Positions 35,590 to 46,859 of a stretch of 64,000 nucleotides of DNA are shown here, piece after piece. The notes beneath the pieces were generated by a model. That model was given only the letters and a program-made list of their open reading frames with translations. It was not told the origin of the DNA and ran no database searches. The translations under genes were made by a program, and so were the position numbers. Positions within the stretch are counted from its first letter, which is position 1; every line of letters starts with the position of its first letter. Source of the DNA: Megaustenia siamemsis (Eukaryota; Mollusca; Gastropoda; Stylommatophora; Ariophantidae); assembly GCA_032433765.1 (NCBI GenBank), contig JAVIAB010000092.1, positions 107,512,396 to 107,576,395 of the forward strand. The letters run 5' to 3'.

Positions 35590-35860
35590 GTTTCTTAACA
35601 AGATCCACCATTAACGCTATTCACGTTTGTTCTTATACCCTAATGTCTTATATGGGCGCCCTACCTCTTCTGTGGAATTTTATTTGCCGGTAACCGCGTT
35701 ACATGTCCAAATCATCTTATTTGCTGTTTCAGGATGAAGCTAAGAACCGGTGTTACTCCAATTCTTTTCCTTATGTCTTCATACTCTTAAGTACTCTTCA
35801 AAGACATCCATTTCAGTACTGTGATCTTTCTATTCTCCTCTGATGTTAATGTCCAACTTA
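35590..35860 (-). mobile_element. LINE C-terminal relic (unassigned family)
   Basis: The minus strand reads E-D-I-R-K-R-I-G-V-T-P-V, then K-Q-Q-I-R, a stop, F-G-H-V-T-R-L-P-A-N-K-I-P-Q-K-R. This is the usual post-RT order of LINE C-termini (x-F-G-H-V-x-R). It does not match families A-D closely. Confidence 0.5.
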
Positions 35861-36086
35861 TCCAACTACTATTCGGAGGAAAACATTGCAGTGTAGTTAG
35901 TGTGGTAACAACTAGTCAGTTTATGAGACCACGGTAAACCAAAGGCGGAGAGGGAGAGGGTTGGACTACCCTTGGGAAATAAAAGCATTTAACATGTGAC
36001 AGACATAGCACGTCGGCACATGATACAAATATTTGCAAAGAGAAAGTAAGAAAATGGGGGTAACTGATCCTCTTGGAAAGAGTACT

Positions 36087-36150
36087 CTAAAGAAATGGAA
36101 ATAACCATAAAGAAATGGAAATAACCATAAAGAAATGGAAATAACCGCAA
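36087..36150. repeat. Three tandem 20-bp units
   Basis: AAAGAAATGGAAATAACCAT is repeated three times, the last copy slightly altered. Confidence 0.85.
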
Positions 36151-36869
36151 ACAACGACATATAGGAAGCAGAGTGTTGTGATCAATATTGTGTAACATAA
36201 TGCTTGTTGTATTAGATCTACATGTATATGCGGGAATTGTTACTCAATGAGTAAAATGATACTTCTTTACACATCCTTACACTAATTCTGAGCAACAACT
36301 ACTCCGAGTAGAATGGTGCGCTCAAAAACACAAATGTTATATAGTAACAAGAACAAAAAACGCAACAAACAAAAAACACAATAATTATGAAGAAATCTAA
36401 GAAACAAACTCGTGTTTGTTATATCAGAGTAGTGTTACTAGCAATAGGATCAACAAGGTTTTTTTTCCTCGGAAGGGGTGGGGGAGCGGGGTGTAATTAA
36501 AAACTCTGAGCCGAACACCTCGTGGCGACTGCACTATGTTCTTTATACTTCTCTCCTCGACTCCTCCCATACATTACCTGATAAACGGGATACACAAAAA
36601 GTTGAAGACATGACAGATAGTCGCATGTATTTTTTTTAATAACGTTGAAGATGTAAAGATTGTTAGAGGGTCACTCATGACGGTGGAGTGGCGAGTATTT
36701 TTAAATATCACAGTGTCACTAAATATAGGAGAGGAGACATAATTTAACGGACTATTTTTGTTTGTTTAACCATGTAACGAGGCCAAGACGTGGAACAGCA
36801 GACGAGCTGGAATCGGTGGGCGGCTGATAGCTAACTGCTGGAATTATGCTAAGTGAACCTTAACTAATC

Positions 36870-37075
36870 AAGATCTTACTCCTCCTAACCGCTTTGAGGG
36901 TAGAACCGGCTAAATAGTCTGGTCAAGCCTGAGTAGTTCGAATGGAAAAGGCAAACCCGGTACTAAAAATACTGTGCTGAAGTTGGACGTGTTGTACCAA
37001 AGGCATCGATATCGCAGCTAGTTGTAGACTATAAGCAACAACATAACACTACTACTTTCATTGCCTTTTATAGAC
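36870..37075 (+). repeat. Repeat R4, copy d
   Basis: AGTCTGGTCAAGCCTGAGTA ... GGTACTAAAAATACTGTGCT ... GTTGGACGTGTTGTACC ... GATATCGCAGCTAG. Confidence 0.6.
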
Positions 37076-37739
37076 AGATGACAAAGTGTTACAATTAACG
37101 GCTTAACACATTAGATAAAGAACTGTGAAGTTCACGTATTAACAAAAGCAGTGTTAGGTCTACCACTGCTTGACTCACAGTTTCGTAACACAGCGAATCT
37201 TCCTTACTTAAATTGATACAAGGATTGACTATTCTACGTGTCTCTATTGATTTTGGACAACGACTTAAACGTGGATTGATTGAGAGACATGTCACCGCAT
37301 GCTTTCTGTGATCTAATGTCGGGTATTTCCTTCAGCTATTTTCCAATCTAACATAAAGACAGTATGTGCTTGACTAATTATTCATCCGCCCTTGCCCTTT
37401 CTCCTTCCAAACGGGTGAATGTTAGCATTAGCCAGAAACTAGACTGTTGTGTCGAAGAACTTGACGGACTATTTTTAGAACAGTATTAATGGCACTCAGA
37501 AGATCCTCTAGATTATTTTTTCTTCAATGTTCTAGGAATGAGCACGTTCTTCTGTGGGATTCAAAACTGTATGAACAACAGAACCGGCAAGCATAGAACT
37601 GTCATGGCACACAGGCGTAAACAACGTCATTTCCTCTTTCCTCTACCTTTTCCGTGCCCAAGACGTCATATGGCACCTTGCAGAAAGTGAATCGAGACTA
37701 ATATCTGACTTTCTTCCGTCAGCATCAGTGAACTACACG

Positions 37740-37965
37740 CGATGAAGATCCTGCATCACCTTCCCCTGGTTAGTTACTAACCAGCTTGGTTAAACAAGTA
37801 ATAATCAGAAGGAAGGCATCCCGGTTCCCCAAAAATGTGCTAAAGTCAGTTGTGTTGAGCCAAAAAGGTACGGATATCGCAGCCTGGAGCTGTAAACAAG
37901 AACACACAACTCCGCCCATTAAATACCCTTTTAAAGACGAACCACGAAGTGAAGTGGTCGTCGGG
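37740..37965 (+). repeat. Repeat R4, copy e
   Basis: GTTCCCCAAAAATGTGCTAA ... AGTCAGTTGTGTTGAGCC ... CGGATATCGCAGCCTG ... CTTTTAAAGACGAACCACGA. The closing motif parallels copy a. Confidence 0.65.
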
Positions 37966-38217
37966 TGAACTCACATGGTGTCTTTCTCAATCAGTTTTGT
38001 TTGTTCTCACGCTGTCTTCGAATTGCATCTTTTTTATGTACCTTTCACCACTCCATAAAGACTAAGTTCATATAGTTAATGTACAAGCAATAAACACAAA
38101 CATATTAAACTTATAAAATGTAAGAGAACAACATACACAGTCCACACATACATGCAGCACACAAAAATACAATTGGTGAGTAACAACTCCAAATCTATTC
38201 TTCAGAACAACCGAGAA

Positions 38218-38430
38218 AGATTCATCATTATCATCATTGAGTGCCTTCTCCGCAACGAAGGTTGGCTACCATGGATCGCCATTCTACTCTGTTTCTTACT
38301 TTGATGGTGCAGGCTGTCATAGATTGACTTGTCCATCTTTTGATGTTTACTCGTCCATGTTAGTCTTGGTCTGCCTCTGCCTCTTTTACCTTGTATTTTC
38401 CCTTCCAATATTACTTTTAGTAGGCTGTTG
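38218..38430 (-). mobile_element. LINE family B, 3' end fragment
   Basis: On the minus strand it encodes E-G-K-I-Q-G-K-R-G-R-G-R-P-R-L-T-W-T-S. A frameshift gives K-H-Q-K where other copies read N-I-K-R-W. It ends in the family B (GAT)n-type tail. It is the most truncated copy. Confidence 0.85.
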
Positions 38431-38764
38431 TGTCTTTGTGTGAGAAAGATTACAAGAAGAAAATCCTACAACTCATGTTAAACAGGCCGCTCGTTTGCAT
38501 CAAAGTGCAATAATAGTGGATTCATTTCCTGGTGGACACACTTCAATTGACTTATTTATTTATTTACTTTTTTGGTATGCGTGCAGTAATGTTAAAGCAC
38601 TTAGTGGCAACCTCACCTTATTGACACGATTCTGGCATTTCTTCTTTCGTTGTTCCTCTGCGGTTTGGTCAAATGAATGGCATCGAAAGTTCTACAAGAG
38701 CCCAGTGAATACTGTTATTGATTTAGCGTGAGTGCTGTGAAGAACTAACTACGAGGCAGAACAT

Positions 38765-38835
38765 TCTATGTGCCGGACCGAAATTAGGAAATATCGCAGC
38801 TGTGCTGTAACCAACAACGTTGAAAAGGTTTACGA
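38765..38835 (+). repeat. Repeat R4, copy f (fragment)
   Basis: TATGTGCCGGACCGAAA ... AATATCGCAGCTGTGCTGTA matches the central R4 segment. Confidence 0.45.
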
Positions 38836-39424
38836 GTTAAAAGAGAGAAGAATTGACTTAGGTAAGCAAGATGTTACCAACATGAATATTCAGACGGCTT
38901 GGATTTCTGCTGACATTAATTACTAGTTTTACATGCGCTGGTTTTCGCAGTGGTGTATCTTATCAAAGCTTGTAGAGCATACTTGCGTATTCATGAAACT
39001 TGTTTACAACTTTTTTTTTTACGCAATAGGCTTGGGTGTTCGCACAATTATTTAAGGATATGGGAAGTGGGATTTCAGACCAAAAATGCCGAGTTCGCTC
39101 TCGACTAGGAATAACGTAAACTGACCCACAGAAAATTATTCCACTGCTCCGTAAGTCACACAACATATTTTGTCTTTAGAACTTTCAACAATAACTTGTT
39201 TCTATTTATTTATTTTTTAATAATAAAATGGATCACGTATCACTTCACTAAAGTTATCATACGTGTCCGTTACTATAGAGTCCAACATTGATAAATAAAC
39301 CTAACTTATACGTTTGTTAAGTAAACTGCAAATAATCTACTAAAATAGAACGGAACGTCCGCGCATGTGACCTGTGTGCTGGAGGTCGGTTTTGAAAGCA
39401 AACCTGATGTTTGTTTCAAGCATT

Positions 39425-39470
39425 TTGTGTGTGTGCGTGCGTGTGTGTGCGTGCGTGCGTGCGTGCGTGC

Positions 39471-39502
<32 letters not shown>
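39425..39502. repeat. (GT)n/(GC GT)n microsatellite
   Basis: Mixed GTGTGC and GTGC units passing into pure GT. Confidence 0.95.
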
Positions 39503-39984
39503 AAGGGTGACCTCCCATTTCAAATATGGAATAATGACGTTAATACCACACATCAATCTCGCCATCGTAATGTAGATCTTAAACATGTTTATTTCGTACG
39601 CATCTCTGTTGGTTCCATTGTACAAAGATCGATGTCACAAAGTACGCTAAAGCTGTCTCGGTAAAGTGTATCTATATGCAACTGCTCATATAAGCAAACG
39701 TTTGTTGCAGCACACAAAGATTTATTAAGAATATTTGTTATGTTTACACTTTACAACATATTAAAATGATTTTAACAAGTATGTGATCTTGCATAAACAT
39801 ATTCATTATGTTTTATCCTTAACGTGACAACTGATAGGAAAGGTTAGTTCAAGAAAGACATATAGACATGTGTAAAATATAGGTCAAAGCTAGCTAGGTG
39901 TCTTTGCCGCAAGATGTAAAAGGTGAGTTGGGGTATTGCAAAAAGTCCAGCTTCTAAGTATCAACAACACACTGCAAGAGCTTA

Positions 39985-40190
39985 TTGAAAGCATTACCTG
40001 ATAGGTTCTCGCCTGGAACCAACAGGGAAAGAGGAAGCAGAGAAGACCAGGAACACGTGAAGACGAAGCTCTGAGACCGGGATCACAAAGAAAAATTACA
40101 CATGGACACTATTAGAAGGCAGCAAAAGGTGAAAGAACTGGAGACCTCTTGCTGATGGCCTATGTTCCAATGGAGGGTAAAAAAGGCAAA
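39985..40190 (+). mobile_element. LINE 3'-end relic (unassigned)
   Basis: It contains W-N-Q-Q-G-K-R-K-Q-R-R-P-G-T, then codons resembling the L-x-x-A-M-x-S-x-G end of LINE C-termini, in shifting frames. CCTATGTTCCAATGGAGG resembles the LINE D 3' UTR (CCTATGCTCCACTGGGAG). Confidence 0.45.
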
Positions 40191-40209
40191 AATAGAATAC
40201 ATGTTTTTA

Positions 40210-40400
40210 AATTATTCAAAGGTCTTCGCATGTGTTACGGAGTTCGTGCATCTGTGTTAAAATTATCTTCCACGATTTCGCTAGCGTTTGGTGACAGTGC
40301 TGCAAGAGGGGGGAGGGGGGTGTTGGGGAGGAAATCTGAGCATTATGGGGTGATTCGATGCCCAATGAAGATATGTGCACTATAAACTAAACTATCCCTA
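40210..40400 (+). repeat. Dispersed repeat V, copy
   Basis: CGCATGTGTTACGGAGTTCG and CTGAGCATTATGGGG ... CCCAATGAAGATATGTGCAC are colinear with 27550-27705. Confidence 0.55.
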
Positions 40401-41018
40401 TCAATAAGATGGGCATAAAAGAAAGCATAAGAGATAGCTTGTAAGAGAGAATGTGAGTGTGTAAAAAAAAATTAATATATTAATTTGTGACAGTGGGTGA
40501 GTGAGTGGAGTGAGTGAGTTCGTTTTTTTCAGTCTGTCAGTACGTGTGTGAGACAGAGAGAGAAATGCTAAACAAACAGTGATAGAAAAAGAAAGCAGAC
40601 TTTAAAAACGGACATATTGGAAAAAAACCGTGTATGTCCAACAAGGCGTAATTGATAGTCTTCTGAAAGTCAATGTGTTGTGTGCTGCATTATTTCAACC
40701 CTCTAATACTGTGCCGATTTAGATCCACTATCTCAAATACTTTCAGAGCATCTTGGAGAATTGTAATAAAACTAACTATATGAATGGCATATAACATTAC
40801 TATAGCAAATGAATCGTCTGGAAGTCTAGGACACATGATCGGTAGATCTCGACATAACAAAACGACTACTTATTTATGCAGTTGTCATCTGGCACAAGCT
40901 GTCAATTTTTGAGGTATGTTAGAGCCGTGTGCATTTTTACATTTGCGCTCTTAATAAAAGTACCAACACAAAAAGCCCACATTAAAGGAAACACATACGC
41001 ACAAACTAAAAAGGTTGC

Positions 41019-41108
41019 GCGTGTGAGTGAGTGAGTGAGTGAGTGAGTGAGTGAGTGAGTGAGTGAGTGAGTGAGTGAGTGAGTGAGTGAGTGAGTGAGT
41101 GAGTGAGC
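41019..41108. repeat. (GAGT)n microsatellite
   Basis: About 21 GAGT units. Confidence 0.95.
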
Positions 41109-41269
41109 ATGCGTGCGTACGTGTGTGTGTGTATATGAGGGAGTAGAGAGAGAGAGTATGGGGAAATAGAATCGTCAAAATAATAGTGGATATAAAATGT
41201 TAATTATTATAATTGTATCAATATAGTAAGCATAATTCATTGAGTATGCACTTTTGCGTTCGCGAGCTT

Positions 41270-41575
41270 TCACCTCTGACAAAGTCTAAAGAGACTAGGA
41301 ACTGAATTTTGCGTGTTAATCAGTTTTTCCGTGGCAGCCGTGTGCACAGGGGGCCCTCGTCGCACAGGCAGATAACTCCGTTTTCGGAGGTACTCATATA
41401 TTTTTTTTTACGTCGATGAGTAATTACCTTTCAAGCCGAGCATCACTATGGAGACCAGGGGTGGTTGCCGCTGAGAGAAATCACAAATAAAAATCCCAAC
41501 TGATACATCCGAGATTTGAACTCCCAATTTCACAGTCCCGAGACCGGCAACTAGCCTCGAGACCAACCAGTCCCA
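41270..41575 (-). mobile_element. SINE III (tRNA-related), copy 2
   Basis: It is colinear with 15525-15832. It retains GAGACTAGGAACTGAATTTT, GATAACTCCGTTTTCGGAGG, CCGCTGAGAGAAATCACA, and a B-box-like complement (GATTTGAACTCCC) near 41513. Confidence 0.75.
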
Positions 41576-41756
41576 CGTATCCATTTATGAAAGGCAGTCT
41601 TGTAAAAGGTTAGTTACAATAGGAGAAATGATAAGGATAAGAGAGGATGCGTAAGAAATATATGAAAGGATTGAGAACAAGAAGGTAGATTGTTGATAAA
41701 GCAAACGTCATACGCAAATAAAATTCTAAAATAGATAGATAATAATTCAACATTAA

Positions 41757-43099
41757 CATCAACTTTCATTGCATTGCCTAAAAAGAATGGTGCAGTTCAA
41801 TGCAGTGATTTCAGAACAATAAGCCTAGTCAGCCAGGTAACAAAAATTTTACTAAAAGTTATACAGGGAAGGATTCAGAATAAAATCAATACTGAATTAG
41901 ATGAGCAACAATTTGGATTCAGGAAAAACAGTGGCACAAAAGAAGCCATATTTAGCATGAGAACATTGATTGAAAAGTACATAGAAGTAAGCAAACCAAT
42001 ATATGCCTCCTTTATAGACTACAACAAAGCTTTCGATAGAATACACCCTAACCAACTAATACACTGCTTAAAGTATAAAAATATAGACGACACAGACATA
42101 CGACTTATATATAATTTGTACTGGGAGCAAACAGCAATAATAAAATATAACAAGGAGAACTCTACATCCATGGACATAAAAAGAGGAGTGAGACAAGGAT
42201 GCATCCTATCACCAACCTTGTTCAATCTATACACTGAGTAAATCTTTAAAAACATCATAGAGATAGATACCAGGCCTTAACATTAATGGGAAGATAATCA
42301 ATAACCTAAGATATGCTGATGATACTTTTCTACTAGCAGAAAATCCTAAAGACCTACAACAATTGCTTAATGTGATAAACATAACAAGCGAAAATATGGA
42401 CTAGATATGAATATCAAAAAGACTAAAACTATGATCGTAAACAAAGAAAATTCTGAAGACCTACAATTAAATATCACAGTTGAGGGAATACATCTGGAGA
42501 CAGTCCAGAGCTACAACTACCTGGGACATTCTATAACCAATGATGGAAAATGGAAAATTGAAATAAACAAAAGAATAGGTATGGCAAAAAGTAATTTTAA
42601 TGCCATGAAAAATATACTAACAACAAAACAAATATCAACAGGGCTGAAACTAAGAAGGGCAAAATGTCACATCTTCTCAATATTCCTGTATGGTGCAGAA
42701 ACATGGACATTAGAAAAGAAAACAGAACAGAAAATTGAAGCCTTTGAAATGTGGATTTATAGAAGAATAGGTAGAATTGGATAGAAACAAAAGATAACAA
42801 ACGATGAAGTTTTAAAACAACTGAAAATAAAAAGAGAACTAATAAATACAATTAAGACAAGACAAATGAAATTTTTTGGGCACGTTAAAAGACACAACAG
42901 CATACTAAAAGTAATTTTGGAATGAAAAATACAAGGTAAAAGAGGCAGAGGCAGACCAAGACTAACATGGACGAGTAACATCAAAAGATGGACAAGTCAA
43001 TCTATGACAGCCTGCACCATCAAAGCAAGAAACAGAGTAGAGTGGCGATCCATGGTAGCCAACCTTCGTTGCGGAGAAGGCACTCGATGATGATGACGA
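41757..43099 (+). mobile_element. LINE family B, longest copy (reverse transcriptase and C-terminus)
   Basis: It carries the reverse transcriptase from palm motif 1 onward: L-P-K-K-N-G-A-V, F-R-T-I-S-L, F-I-D-Y-N-K-A-F-D-R (motif A), G-V-R-Q-G-C-I-L-S-P (motif B), N-L-R-Y-A-D-D-T-F-L-L (catalytic YADD, near 42305-42335). Then come Y-N-Y-L-G-H-S-I, L-Y-G-A-E-T-W-T-L, F-F-G-H-V-K-R and G-K-R-G-R-G-R-P-R. Stops at 42239-42241 and 42782-42784 and a shift around 42250-42400 kill it. It is 5'-truncated (no endonuclease) and ends in (GAT)n. ATAATTCAAC (41743-) and ATAGTTCAAT (43101-) may be a decayed target duplication. An RTE-like LINE is the most likely class. Confidence 0.85.
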
Positions 43100-43364
43100 A
43101 TAGTTCAATGTCTTTATCGTAAATACAATTAGGATGTCACACACGATAACAATAATGATAACATTGCTATATTTTCATATCGTTGGCTTATTTTTATAAC
43201 TCACACTGTCAGGTCACAATCGTCTGTTAAAAATCACAATTATAATAACAGCGAATTTGCCGAATCTTTACTGTTGACGGTGTCCCTACAGCAGCAGCGG
43301 AGTTGAAAGTTGTCAGCGACTTACAGCTGATACATTCCGCCAGAGCCCGTGAAACAGAACTATC

Positions 43365-43610
43365 CAGATCCTACTTCACCTCTTTGCCTTGCCCCTAGTA
43401 ACTGACTAGCTAGTCTAGCCTGGCCAAGTGAGTCGGGATCGTGAGGGAAGGGGACCCGCTACTCAAAAATGCCGTGCTGAAGTCGGATGTGTTGGGCCAA
43501 AAGGCGCAGATACCACAGTTTTACTGCAAACCACGACGCAAACACGCCCACGTAACGTCATCTTTTTGTCATCGGATGAACGCAAACGAACGAACTTACT
43601 GTTGACTGTC
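43365..43610 (+). repeat. Repeat R4, copy g (best preserved)
   Basis: CTAGCCTGGCCAAGTGAGTC ... CTACTCAAAAATGCCGTGCT ... GAAGTCGGATGTGTTGGGCC ... GGCGCAGATACCACAG ... TGTCATCGGATGAACG. I use it as the reference copy. Confidence 0.7.
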
Positions 43611-43826
43611 AGTGTATATCGTATTCGTACACACGCACATGTGTTTTGATTTCCGAGCGCATCAAACAAATAGTATAAATAAACACTAAGTAGGTTGCAC
43701 TTTACCGCTAAGGCGGTTCAGTAATCAAATGAAAAAATAATACAAGGAAGCACAGACACAGTGTTAGTCAATGAGGCATGAAAATAAATTGTAGGGTTTA
43801 CTGCCTCCAACTGAGGACCACATTAA

Positions 43827-44580
43827 CTCTGGTAAAAGTAATTTGATGGTTCGTGTATTGTCTCATCATCATGAGATCATCATCATGTGCCACACCAGTT
43901 GGCGTAGGCGATTATGCCCTTCTACAATCTTCAATCCACCGTGCATCGCATTAATTCTGTTGTTGACTATTCTCCTTACCATGACACCAAGGTATCTATA
44001 TATAGTATTTTCGCTCTTTGCCGTCCGCGAACTCTCTTTCCTTGTATTTTGCCAGTTGTAACCAAGTATTCCAACTTTACTCTTCTCATGATGTTCCCGA
44101 AAAATGTTGATTGTTTCTTTCTGATATTTCGTATATGCTCCCATTTTTGTGTTGGCCAGTTTGAGAATTTCCTCGTTGATCTTTTTAGCTGCCCAGGAAA
44201 CTTTCAACATTCTGAGAAATCCCATCTCTGTGGCCTCTAAACGTCTTTTCATTTGTTTGTTTACTGTCATGATTCGCTTCCACGGGTCAGAACTGGCTCT
44301 ATATAGCACCGATGAACTCTCTTTCTCACTTCTATTGACATAAATTTGTTGCATAAGATATTTTTCATTTTCTGAAATGCTATTTTGGCCTGAGCTATTC
44401 TGCTTTTTATTTCTGCTGTGCATCTTCCATCTGATGTTATTATTGTGCCCAAGTATTTGTAACGTTGCACTTGTTCCAGAGTAGTCCTGTTTGTTTTGCA
44501 TGATGGTGATGATTGTTCTGATTCAGAATAGTTAAATAATAAGTGACAATATACGAACCATCAAATTACTTTTACCAGAG
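43827..44580. mobile_element. TTAA-bounded element with 35-bp inverted repeats, filled by LINE A
   Basis: CTCTGGTAAAAGTAATTTGA... follows TTAA at 43823-43826. Its reverse complement precedes TTAA at 44581-44584. The arms (43827-43861 and 44546-44580) differ at one position in 35. The match stops at the TTAA on both sides, as expected for a transposon duplicating TTAA (piggyBac-type). Between the arms about 640 of 680 bp are an antisense LINE A fragment. No transposase gene is present, so it would be non-autonomous. Confidence 0.7.
43865..44505 (-). mobile_element. LINE family A fragment inside the TTAA element
   Basis: On the minus strand it reads T-L-E-Q-V-Q-R-Y-K-Y-L-G-T-I-I-T-S-D-G-R, then R-C-Y-I-E-P-V-L, then (after frame shifts) M-T-V-N-K-Q-M-K-R-R-L-E-A-T-E-M, then K-V-G-I-L-G-Y-N-W-Q. 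It ends in H-N-R-L-R-Q-L-V-W-H-M and a (CAT)n tail at 43865. It is the most complete family A C-terminus here. I saw no separate target duplication around it. Confidence 0.85.
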
Positions 44581-44589
44581 TTAAGGTAG

Positions 44590-45340
44590 TTTTTTCTATT
44601 TTGAGAATATGTAAAATATTAATTCCGGTCCCGTATAGTATTTTATATATTAAATTTGTGCTTAGTTCTTGAGAATATGATTTTAAGATGTATCAAATAT
44701 GCATCTCCTTCCCAAATGGTGTAAGCAAAAGTAAGTATCGTGTGCTTTGCAGAACATTGCCATTACCGTAGCATTTTTTTTTTGGCTGTGCAGTTTTCTA
44801 GCCACAATGGTATACAAGGATGTAAAAAAGAAAAAAAAAGCAGGAACAAAATAAAACCGGCTGTGACGGCTTTTATTGCGTACAAGGTTAAAATGTACTT
44901 TGACCGCTAAAAAATAGTTTGTGCAACAAACTAAAACGCAATTAATAAAAATGTTTAAACACTTTGGCTTAAGAGTGACGCTATTTAACAGCTGACTATG
45001 TTAAGGGAATGAAAAGGCAAAGTAAGAACTTCAGGCATATTCAAACAATATAAGACAACAAGGGCTACACATTTGTTAGCAGTCATGTTTAAGAGCTAAT
45101 ACAAATATAAGCTAGAGGTTTGAGTTAGAATGACGTCAAATACTCAAATTTTTATTTTATTTTATTTCAGTCAGCCTCAAAATGTAACATTATTAACAGC
45201 TAACAAAATGAAGACATCAAGATCTGATGCTCTGGGGGTTTTCAGTCTTTGGAAACAGCGACCGCCAGCAATGTGTGTGGTTGGTTGCGTTCGCCCGATA
45301 ACTAAAGTATTCTAGAGTATCGTGGTAGACTAGAATATTC
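44590..45340. other. No recognisable gene
   Basis: AT-rich. Nothing supported. Confidence 0.4.
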
Positions 45341-45344
45341 CTCT

Positions 45345-45475
45345 TCATCGTCCGCTCTTACAAGAACGTAGTGGACGTGTCTGCGTTGAGTTGTGGTTTG
45401 CAGTATAACTGTTATATTTGCGCCTTTCGACCCATCACATCCGACTTCAACACGAGCAATGTGTGTAAAAATGAA
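45345..45475 (-). repeat. Repeat R4, copy h (antisense)
   Basis: TTCATCGTCCGCTCTTACAA ... TTGTGGTTTGCAGTATAACTG ... GCGCCTTTCGACCCATCACA is the exact complement order of copy g. Confidence 0.65.
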
Positions 45476-45574
45476 AACAAAAAAATAGAGGTGTGGGGGG
45501 GGGGGTGTATATGGGTGATAAGTTGACTAAATGCTTTGAAAATTTAGGAAATTCGCAATTTTAAAAAAAAATCT

Positions 45575-46375
45575 ATGTTTAATATGGTGTATCTGAGGAA
45601 AGAGAATGTCTTAATCGCTAAGAGTGAAAACGAGTTATACGATATGTTAGACATTATAGTGAAAGAAAGCAAAAATAAATGACTCAGCCTTAATAGCAAA
45701 GAGACAGAAGTAATGGTAAAAACGAAGAAAAAATACCTCACCGCAATGCACAATAAAGACAAGGGAAACAATATTAAAACAAGTAAATGAATTTAGATAT
45801 CTGCGAGTAGTGTTAAACTCACATGGTAGATGTATAACAAAGGTGAGATGCAGAATGGCTCAGGTAAAAAGCAACGTTCCAAAAAAAAAATGAGGAAGAT
45901 ACTGAGCAATCTATTTTTGGCAATAGAAACAATAAAAAAGAGTTCGTAAGTGTTATGTCGAGCCAGTATAAAGATATGGAAGTGAAACATGGACAATGGG
46001 ACAACTGACAAGAAAATCAAAGAAGGCTATAGAAATGTGGTTTTACAGAAGAATGTTGAGAATACCATGGACAGCTAAGAAAACAATGAAAACGTTCTGA
46101 AAGAAGCCAAAGCAAAAAGAGAGCTAATTTCCAACATAAGGAAGTATTAGGATCATTCTTTGACCATATAATGAGAAGGGAACAGCTGGAATATATTGTC
46201 ACAACTGGGAGAAATGAAAGAAGCAAAGATAATAGATACCAGACGGCTTAAGAGCATGACCTGGCAGAAGGTCAACAACAGAAATGATAAATAACTGTCG
46301 AGATGGACAGTTCTGGAGAGACATGATCAGCTACGCCAGCAGGCATGTTATCAGATGATGATGATGATGATGATG
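45575..46375 (+). mobile_element. LINE family A-related relic
   Basis: The + strand reads S-E-N-E-L-Y-D-M-L-D-I-I-V-K-E-S, then E-V-M-V-K-T-K-K, then decayed Y-I-E-P-V and F-Y-R-R-M-L-R-I-P-W-T. It ends in W-R-D-M-I-S-Y-A-S-R-H and an (ATG/GAT)n tail at 46355-46378. It parallels family A (compare 32640-33400) with many indels, and may be a sister family. Confidence 0.65.
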
Positions 46376-46380
46376 ATGTG
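46355..46380. repeat. (GAT)n LINE tail
   Basis: About eight GAT units close the preceding LINE. Confidence 0.85.
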
Positions 46381-46859
46381 AGGAAAAATTCAGGGAAGGG
46401 TTGTTTTTTCATTAGCGGTGAACTGCTAGAGAAGAAATACATTCCAGAGCCAGTGAATGCAAACAAAATCTCTATCTTATATTAGTATAAGTGATGGTGG
46501 TGCATTTGGTTCTGTCGGTCACACGCAGAATTCGACGGCTCAAAAGACAAATGTATGCTGGACATGTGAGTGTTAGTAAACATTCGTTGTCATGGATCTC
46601 ATGAAATAAAATGTAAGCTCATCATTGTAGCTTAAGAGGTAAATTTTGAGGCACGATTCACTTTATTATTTATTTATCATTTAATAAACAGACGAGTATA
46701 TGTAAAAAAAAAAAAAAAAAATGTCAAAATGCAATGTTATATAAACACAACTCAATAATGTTATGTCACAAGTGTGCTAAATTACTCATGGCTGGGGACT
46801 CTCTAAACATTATGAACCAAATAAGGTCTGAGAAATGTCGTCACCCGGAAGACTGCTAC

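Noticed and set aside
41743..43110. Target-site duplication of the long LINE B copy
   Set aside because: ATAATTCAAC and ATAGTTCAAT are close but differ at two of ten positions; mentioned only as possible.
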